Source: an uncultured Paraprevotella sp. (lineage in GTDB: Bacteria; Bacteroidota; Bacteroidia; Bacteroidales; Bacteroidaceae). Taken from it: 49,816 nt of DNA. This document shows positions 44,902-49,816 of the stretch, piece after piece. The DNA is taken from the NCBI GenBank assembly GCA_944320775.1, contig CALUIV010000023.1, forward strand, positions 1-49,816, given 5' to 3'. The notes under the pieces were generated by a model, which worked only from the letters and a program-made list of their open reading frames with translations, had not been told where the DNA came from and ran no database searches. The position numbers and the translations under genes are program-made. The stretch's first letter is position 1, and each line of letters opens with the position of its first letter.

Positions 44902-44983
44902 TACCCAGACCCGGGATCGAACCGGGATGGGTTTCCCCACTGGTGTTTGAGACCAGCGCGTCTACCTATTCCGCCATCTGGGC
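44902..44983 (-). tRNA. tRNA-Leu (anticodon CAA)
   Basis: Read on minus it starts GCCCAGATGGCGGAATAGG, has the anticodon stem CTGGT/ACCAG with loop CTCAAAC (anticodon CAA, codon UUG), a long variable arm typical of class II tRNAs, T arm CCCGG-TTCGATC-CCGGG and acceptor end TCTGGGTA. CCA is not fully encoded. G1 faces U72. A promoter lies at 45040-45009 and a terminator after the 3' end. Confidence 0.95.
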
Positions 44984-45008
44984 GCGCTTATCTTTTCGAT
45001 TGCGAGTG

Positions 45009-45040
45009 CAAAGGTAGAACTTTTTTTTATCATTTCCAAA
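45009..45040 (-). promoter_or_regulatory. promoter of tRNA-Leu
   Basis: On minus: TTTG (45040-45037), 20-bp spacer, TACCTTTG (45016-45009), full Bacteroidetes consensus, 25 bp before the tRNA 5' end. Confidence 0.8.
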
Positions 45041-45080
45041 TTTTGAAGCAAAAAAATGCTCTAGAACTTATATTTAAATA

Positions 45081-46367
45081 TTAAATCAGATATTTCAGTA
45101 AGAAGAAAAGAACCAGAATACACATGGAAACTGTGAGTTTCTTTCGATTTCCTGATAATAGGTTAAGCACGACATAGCAAATAGTACCCATGGCAATTCC
45201 TTCAGATATACTGTATGCCAGTGGCATAATAATCAGACAGATGAAGGCTGGTATTGCTTCTGAGTAATTGGTGAAGTCGATGGTTTTGACAGTAGTCATC
45301 ATCATCAGGCCTACTAAAATCAATATAGGAGCGGTAGCAGCCGAAGGAACAGCAAGGAAAAATGGAGAGAAAAATAGAGCCAGTAAGAATCCCATGGCAG
45401 TAACAAATGAGGTCAGACCGCTTCGACCACCTTCGTTTACACCGGCTGCACTTTCCATATATGTGGTTACCGTACTGCTTCCCATGATAGCACCGAACGT
45501 GGTTCCTAAGGCATCAACTAAGAAGGCTTTATTTAGATTATGAATCTTTCCGTTTTTGTCTACCATACCAGCTTTTGTTGCTACACCAACCATGGTTCCG
45601 ATGGTGTCGAATAAATCAACAAATAGGAATGTGAATACAACAATCAACATATCCAGACTGAAAACCTGATCTAAGGTGAATTGGAAAAAAATGGGGGCTG
45701 GTGATGGAGGAATGCTGAATAAACCTTGCCAATGAGTAACGCCAAAAGGTATTCCTAATATAGTCGTTCCCAGGATTCCAATGAGTAGTGCTCCAGTGAC
45801 ATTACGGATAAGTAGAGTACCGGTTAGGAGCAGTCCGACGAAAGTGAGCAGTACTTGCGGGCTGCTGATATCGCCTAAAGTTACCAGAGTTGCTTCATTT
45901 TTGACCACAATTCCAGATAATTGCAAGCCGTTAAAAGCGATAAAAAGACCGATACTGGGGGCTATTGCATTTCGGATAACTAAGGGTAGGGCTGTGACGA
46001 TTTTTTCACGAAGACCGGAAAGTGTCAATAAAATAAATATAACTCCTTCGATAAGTACAGCTGTGAGCGCAAATTGCCAGGTATATCCCATGGCCAGACA
46101 GACAGTATAGGCAAAGAAGGCATTCAGTCCCATGCCAGGAGCGAGTGCGAAGGGGAGTTTAGCGTAGAAGGCCATCAGTAATGTGGCAAAGATGGCAGAA
46201 ACTACGGTTGTTGTAAATAAAGCACCACGGTCCATTCCTGTTGCACTGAGAACGCTTGGATTAACGGCCAGGATATAAGCCATCGTCAAAAAGGTGGTCA
46301 TTCCGGCGATAATCTCTTTGCGGACGGTCATGGTACGCGGGTTGAAATCAAAAAGTTTTTGAAGCAT
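45081..46367 (-). CDS. NCS2/AzgA-type purine permease
   Basis: 428-aa, about 12 to 14 membrane segments. The family signature FALAPGMGLNAFFAYTV near 72-88 and GTMVGVATKAGMVDKNGKI near 263-281 are those of the AzgA/PbuG group (guanine, hypoxanthine or adenine import by proton symport). Start MLQKLFDFNPRTMTVRKEIIAGMTTFLTMAYIL is typical. Upstream is the cytochrome peroxidase terminator, so it is transcribed alone. Exact purine is not determinable. Confidence 0.93.
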   Translation of the reverse strand: MLQKLFDFNPRTMTVRKEIIAGMTTFLTMAYILAVNPSVLSATGMDRGALFTTTVVSAIFATLLMAFYAKLPFALAPGMGLNAFFAYTVCLAMGYTWQFALTAVLIEGVIFILLTLSGLREKIVTALPLVIRNAIAPSIGLFIAFNGLQLSGIVVKNEATLVTLGDISSPQVLLTFVGLLLTGTLLIRNVTGALLIGILGTTILGIPFGVTHWQGLFSIPPSPAPIFFQFTLDQVFSLDMLIVVFTFLFVDLFDTIGTMVGVATKAGMVDKNGKIHNLNKAFLVDALGTTFGAIMGSSTVTTYMESAAGVNEGGRSGLTSFVTAMGFLLALFFSPFFLAVPSAATAPILILVGLMMMTTVKTIDFTNYSEAIPAFICLIIMPLAYSISEGIAMGTICYVVLNLLSGNRKKLTVSMCILVLFFLLKYLI

Positions 46368-46408
46368 TTTCTTAAGATTTTATATGGACTATAAATAAAC
46401 AAGGGCTG

Positions 46409-46437
46409 ACTGCTTTCCGCTGCCAGCCCTTGTTTTT
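46409..46437. terminator. terminator after the cytochrome c peroxidase gene
   Basis: Stem AACAAGGGCTG/CAGCCCTTGTT around a short GC-rich loop, ending 2 bp before the stop codon at 46439 (minus). TTTATTTATAG follows on minus and TTTTG on plus. Confidence 0.8.
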
Positions 46438-46438
46438 G

Positions 46439-47821
46439 TTATTTCATAGAATCGTTGGTCAGCAATTTTCCTTTGTATTCACCGGTGAGGGTATTCAGGA
46501 AGGCTACGATTTTTTTCACTTCTTCGTTTGTCAGATCGACGCCGACTTCGTATTTAGCCATGGCAATAACAGCTTCATCCATGGTCTTCATGGTTCCGTC
46601 GTGGAAATAAGGAGCTGTTAAGGCAATATTACGCAGTCCGGGTACTTTGAAACGATGTTTGTCACGATCTGCTTTTGTTTCTTTGTAACGTCCATTATCT
46701 TCTATGGTCAGTTCTGTACCGCGATCAGCAAAATAATCAGCTTTAATGCCCATCAGCTCATAAGATTGTCCACCCATATTTTCGCCGACATGGCAAGTGG
46801 CACAATTGTACAGTTTGAACAGATCATATCCGGCAATTTCTTCTTCTGTCATGGCTGTTTTGTCTCCTTTCAGGTATTTGTCGAAACGTGAATTTGGAGT
46901 CAGCAATGTTCTTTCAAATTCTTGGATTGCATCAGTAATGTTGTCTTGGGTGATTCCATCAGGATAAACTGCGGTGAAAGCTTCGTTGAATTGTTTGTCG
47001 GCTTTGAGCTTTTCGCAGATTTCATCGAATGATTCACAGGCCATTTCTACAGGATTCAACGGTGGTCCTGCAGCCTGGTCGGCAAGTGTTGCGGCACGGC
47101 CATCCCAGAACTGTACAAAATTATAATGTGCATTGAATACAGTCGGGGCATTGACTCCGCCGAATTGTCCGCGTACACCTTCAGAGAATTGTTTGTTATC
47201 GACGCCACCAGTGTTCAAACCGTGACATGTTGCACAAGATACGGTATTGTCTACAGACAGACGAACATCGTGGAAAAGCAAATTACCCAAAATCACTTTG
47301 CGCATATCGACTGCAACAGAATCCTCAATTGGACGAATTGGTTCGTTGGCAAATTCAGTACAAGCAAGTTTGTTTGGATAGAATGTGGCACGATGCTCTT
47401 TTGCCCAATCCAGAATCATTTGTTTTTCTGTATTGTTGATGGCTGCTCCCCAGTGTACCAGGTAATATTTAGCCATTGGCATAGTTCCGTCGAGAATGAC
47501 TTTTTCGACTTTGGAAAAGTCTACTTCACTAACTGCTTCTCCGGTACGGATAGCTGTAAGCATAGGTTCCATGTCAAAAGAACGATATCCCAAACGAATA
47601 TCTTCTTTAACCAAATTACCTGCAATCGGGAAGTTCGCATAGAATGGAAGTTTGGGGTCAGCACTATGGCATTCCATACAACCTGCACTGGCAATGATGG
47701 CCTCCATCTGTTCGTTTTTACCCAAATCGGCAGGAGGAGCAGTGTTGACTGCCCGATAGACAACTGCAAGAACAGCTGCTGCTACCAATACCGTCAGAAT
47801 GATTTTTGTCTTCTTTTTCAT
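46439..47821 (-). CDS. triheme cytochrome c peroxidase (CcpA/MauG superfamily with extra N-terminal heme domain)
   Basis: 460 aa. A single N-terminal membrane anchor (about 6-24) is followed by a heme c domain with CMECH at 48-52, then a classical diheme peroxidase with CATCH at 196-200 and CATCH at 340-344. The conserved DGRAATLADQAAGPPLNPVEM and FKVPGLRNIALTAPYFHDG segments of bacterial cytochrome c peroxidases are present. It reduces H2O2 in the periplasm with electrons from the quinol pool through the extra heme (as in E. coli YhjA; inference). Downstream of two cytochrome c maturation genes on the same strand. Confidence 0.93.
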   Translation of the reverse strand: MKKKTKIILTVLVAAAVLAVVYRAVNTAPPADLGKNEQMEAIIASAGCMECHSADPKLPFYANFPIAGNLVKEDIRLGYRSFDMEPMLTAIRTGEAVSEVDFSKVEKVILDGTMPMAKYYLVHWGAAINNTEKQMILDWAKEHRATFYPNKLACTEFANEPIRPIEDSVAVDMRKVILGNLLFHDVRLSVDNTVSCATCHGLNTGGVDNKQFSEGVRGQFGGVNAPTVFNAHYNFVQFWDGRAATLADQAAGPPLNPVEMACESFDEICEKLKADKQFNEAFTAVYPDGITQDNITDAIQEFERTLLTPNSRFDKYLKGDKTAMTEEEIAGYDLFKLYNCATCHVGENMGGQSYELMGIKADYFADRGTELTIEDNGRYKETKADRDKHRFKVPGLRNIALTAPYFHDGTMKTMDEAVIAMAKYEVGVDLTNEEVKKIVAFLNTLTGEYKGKLLTNDSMK

Positions 47822-47867
47822 AAGATTCTCAATAATAGTTTTCGTTTAGTAAAGTTTATATTATTAG

Positions 47868-48650
47868 TTATTTCCTGTTATAAAGATGAACACTTTGTTG
47901 TGCTGCGGGTAAATAATTGACTCCATACCAGCACATCTGGAGGGCTAGAAAGGATATAATTAGTACAGTATACAAGATTCTTGGTTTGAGACTCTTCATT
48001 AAGCGCAGATGAATGTAGAGCAAATATCCGGCCCAAGTGATGGCTGCCCAAGTCTCTTTTGGATCCCAACTCCAGTAATTTCCCCAGGCTGCTTTTGCCC
48101 AAATAGAACCCGTGAGCATACCAAGTGTCAGAAAGGCTGTTCCTGTATATACCAATTTGTCGGCTGCTTCGAGATAATGTTCCCGATGGTGAAATAAACC
48201 AATGCAACCCAGTAAGAATGCACAGCCCAGCACCGAGTAGGAAAACATATAGACCGTAACATGAGGAACAAACCAGAAACTTTGTAGCGCTGGCATTAAG
48301 GACTGATCATGGATTTCTGGTTTTATGAGGTTTATGAGAATGAATACTGCTGATACCGTTGTAGAAAAAAGCAGAATCCATCGGTATTTCCATCGAATAT
48401 AGGTAAGTAGTCCCGCGATACTCATGAAAAAAGAGTACCATAATCGGGTTTCACCCATAGTACGTAACGGCGGTCGCTGTAGGGCAATCCAGAAACCTGT
48501 AATGAACAGGGCAAAAATGACAGTTCCAGCCAATGTGAGTCCAATACTGATACGTTGTTTTTCAGAAAACAAGGCGTAGAAAGCTCCGAAAGTCCACAAG
48601 ATAAGGGCTACGGAAGCAAATATATGGAAATTATCCCAACTGACATTCAT
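47868..48650 (-). CDS. cytochrome c biogenesis protein CcsA/ResC-like
   Basis: 260 aa with about seven hydrophobic helices and the tryptophan-rich heme-handling motif WGNYWSWDPKETWAAITWAGY near 188-208, diagnostic of CcsA/CcmF/CcmC. Nearby conserved histidines (FVPHVTVYMFSY; HLRLM) fit axial heme ligation. With the ResB-like protein it forms a system II heme export and ligation complex. It starts 12 bp after the previous gene and lies 46 bp before the peroxidase gene that needs it. Confidence 0.92.
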   Translation of the reverse strand: MNVSWDNFHIFASVALILWTFGAFYALFSEKQRISIGLTLAGTVIFALFITGFWIALQRPPLRTMGETRLWYSFFMSIAGLLTYIRWKYRWILLFSTTVSAVFILINLIKPEIHDQSLMPALQSFWFVPHVTVYMFSYSVLGCAFLLGCIGLFHHREHYLEAADKLVYTGTAFLTLGMLTGSIWAKAAWGNYWSWDPKETWAAITWAGYLLYIHLRLMKSLKPRILYTVLIISFLALQMCWYGVNYLPAAQQSVHLYNRK

Positions 48651-48662
48651 CTTGTTTGAATA

Positions 48663-49547
48663 TTATTTATTTCTATTAGTTTTTGAGGAGTTTGGTCCTT
48701 CTATAAATAAAAGCAGAGCGCCGGATAAGGTCATGATGATACCGATCAGCAACAAGTATTTCCATGGTTGCTTGACAATCTGTATAATGCAATAATCTGG
48801 AGGATTGTTTTGCATGTCGTATCCGGTTAGATAAAGATCTTCTCCCCAGCGAAGGCTATATGGGTGGTTTACTTCAAGCAAAATATTTTGATTCGCAACA
48901 TGAATATGAGCCTGATAATGTTGAGGCATTCCGTTTGGGTAGAATTCAACTTGAAAATCAATTAGCTGAAAAGAGTCTTTCAGGAATGTGATTTCTTTGT
49001 TTTCCGAATAGGCCTCCTGATTTGGAAAGTCCCGATATACAGGAATTCGAAGAACTTTTTCGTCTGCTCCTCCAAAAAAGCCCGCAAAAAGTGTCAGCCA
49101 TAGACCTGCGTGATTGAGAAAAAAACGCCATTTGTGTTTTTTACTTGATAGTATTCTTTTGATGGTAATGAGTCCTAAGTGGGTTAGCAACCATAGTAGT
49201 ATGGTTACGAATGGCCATGATGACATAAAGTTATAGAAGCCCAATGAACCTGATATTCCGTCTTTCTGATTTGCTTCGATATCAGAAAGTTGTGGGAAAA
49301 GTCCGATAATCAGACATGCAGAGATGAATATAATAATGGTTAAAACAGTCATTTTTAGCGATATAGCCTGGATTAACCATTTTGTATGGCGCTTTTCCTT
49401 ATATAATACCCAAAGTGAGCAAATCCATAGAACGGCGAATATTATGTTTAAAGGAAATGAGAAGAAGTTTACAGGAAAATTACCCCAGATAATTTGAGGG
49501 ATAATAGAAATCAGTAATACTAAAGCAAGCAAGACATAAGTGTTCAT
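48663..49547 (-). CDS. ResB/CcsB-like cytochrome c biogenesis protein
   Basis: 294 aa, shorter than classic ResB. It has N-terminal hydrophobic helices (about 3-17, 25-48, 64-85, 110-128), a helix followed by HAGLWLTLFAGFFGGADEK, a periplasmic domain (about 165-255: VYRDFPNQEAYSENKEITFL, LTGYDMQNNPPDYCIIQIVKQP) and a final helix (YLLLIGIIMTLSGALLLFIEG). The ending matches the ResB fold. First gene of the operon with ccsA and the triheme peroxidase. Confidence 0.85.
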   Translation of the reverse strand: MNTYVLLALVLLISIIPQIIWGNFPVNFFSFPLNIIFAVLWICSLWVLYKEKRHTKWLIQAISLKMTVLTIIIFISACLIIGLFPQLSDIEANQKDGISGSLGFYNFMSSWPFVTILLWLLTHLGLITIKRILSSKKHKWRFFLNHAGLWLTLFAGFFGGADEKVLRIPVYRDFPNQEAYSENKEITFLKDSFQLIDFQVEFYPNGMPQHYQAHIHVANQNILLEVNHPYSLRWGEDLYLTGYDMQNNPPDYCIIQIVKQPWKYLLLIGIIMTLSGALLLFIEGPNSSKTNRNK

Positions 49548-49577
49548 GCTGGTTCTTGTTAAAGTTTAGTTTGAAAA

Positions 49578-49609
49578 AAGTCCTTGATAACCGAGATTAT
49601 CAAGGACTT
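49578..49609 (-). terminator. terminator of a displaced tRNA gene
   Basis: 13-bp perfect stem AAGTCCTTGATAA and complement with a 6-nt loop; on minus it ends in TTTTTTC. It lies just past the 14-bp tRNA-Leu 3'-end copy, exactly as the terminator at 44858 does for the intact tRNA. Confidence 0.85.
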
Positions 49610-49611
49610 CC

Positions 49612-49625
49612 GTACCCAGACCCGG
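49612..49625 (-). mobile_element. attachment-site remnant: 3' end of a tRNA-Leu gene
   Basis: GTACCCAGACCCGG is identical to 44901-44914, the 3' end of the tRNA-Leu above, but the next bases (TACAAGG) are unrelated, so only the tRNA 3' tail is present. With the terminator beside it, this is the expected outer attachment site left by an element integrated in a second tRNA-Leu gene; the element would run right, past the window end. Confidence 0.7.
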
Positions 49626-49739
49626 TACAAGGCATAGAAATTATAGGAAAATAAAAGAATTTATCTTCCTTATTATCAATTATTTGCATCTTTCTTATTT
49701 TCTCTATTTTTGCCATATTTTGCCCATTTTTCGTCATTA

Positions 49740-49761
49740 AGTACACTTTTAGTACACTTTG
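49740..49761. repeat. two tandem copies of an 11-bp unit near the element end
   Basis: AGTACACTTTT is followed directly by AGTACACTTTG, 115 bp inside the presumed element. Such repeats can be arm-type integrase or repressor sites; function is inferred from position only. The second copy overlaps the -33 TTTG of the promoter at 49758. Confidence 0.6.
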
Positions 49762-49787
49762 AAATTCCATTTTCTTTTGTACCTTTG
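49758..49787 (+). promoter_or_regulatory. promoter facing out of the window to the right
   Basis: TTTG (49758-49761), 18-bp spacer, TACCTTTG (49780-49787). It would drive the first gene of the element, which begins after 49816; an integrase gene is common in that position but is not visible here. Confidence 0.6.
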
Positions 49788-49816
49788 CAATATCGGAAAA
49801 CAAAAGAAAATCAATT

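Noticed and set aside
47126-47920. 264-codon open frame on plus, opposite the triheme peroxidase
   Set aside because: It is fully antisense to a clear cytochrome c peroxidase with three CxxCH motifs; the translation is Cys/Phe-rich and without domain sequence.
44858-49625. 45,000-49,600 as an island between the two tRNA-Leu ends
   Set aside because: Both tRNA 3' ends point left. An element in the tRNA at 44902 would lie to its left, so the copy at 49612 cannot be its partner; each copy also has a different terminator.
1-49816. CRISPR arrays, rRNA genes and insertion sequences
   Set aside because: No regularly spaced repeats, rRNA core sequences or transposase genes were seen on either strand.

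Overview
The window is chromosomal DNA from a member of the Bacteroidales (Bacteroidetes). The evidence is the gene families (single-subunit type B SdhC, DUF2851, WbqC, long LepB, FeoA-FeoB fusion, TonB receptor with an N-terminal carboxypeptidase-like domain), the absence of Shine-Dalgarno sequences, and repeated promoters of the Bacteroidetes form (T/A)TTG-N18-20-TAnnTTTG. The species cannot be fixed from sequence alone; a Parabacteroides- or Bacteroides-like genome fits.

Layout. 1-12,304 is a housekeeping block: lgt, ychF and polA on the minus strand, a polyprenyl synthase on plus, then mnmG-apt-uvrC-dtd-mazG-like-deoC on minus. A near-perfect ParB site (parS) sits between mnmG and apt, which suggests the origin-proximal half of the chromosome. 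12,373-16,057 is the sdhCAB (fumarate reductase/succinate dehydrogenase) operon with a clear promoter and terminator. 16,197-26,619 holds two AraC regulators, dprA, a thioesterase, DUF2851, dapB, lepB, a WbqC protein, an M16 peptidase and a small secreted protein.

26,816-31,564 is the most unusual region. A promoter is followed by about 315 nt of strongly structured RNA: a long multi-segment hairpin, a possible 12-bp pseudoknot or alternative pairing, and a terminator-like hairpin. Then comes a tiny ORF overlapping the first gene by ATGA, and five tightly packed genes. Four encode exported proteins, some resembling the LPP20/FlgT-N/CsgG-like periplasmic domains, and one encodes an inner-membrane protein. 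No function is established; this is the best candidate for an undescribed system.

31,593-37,826 is an iron region: TonB receptor, FeoA-FeoB fusion with two Cys/His-rich metal-binding-like inserts, a candidate independent small RNA, and a divergent hemerythrin-LuxR fusion regulator. 37,928-41,097 is a LOG-family gene plus a three-gene amino-sugar cassette (FdtA-like isomerase, GNAT acyltransferase, DegT aminotransferase). 41,300-43,426 is a secreted beta-helix protein. 43,734-44,802 has a frameshifted Crp/Fnr regulator and a DUF4405 membrane protein. tRNA-Leu(CAA), a purine permease and a respiratory module (triheme cytochrome c peroxidase with two cytochrome c biogenesis proteins) follow.

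The last about 200 bases start with a 14-bp copy of the tRNA-Leu 3' end, still followed by its own terminator, and continue into AT-rich DNA with a promoter facing right. This looks like the edge of an element integrated in a second tRNA-Leu gene, with the body of the element beyond the window.
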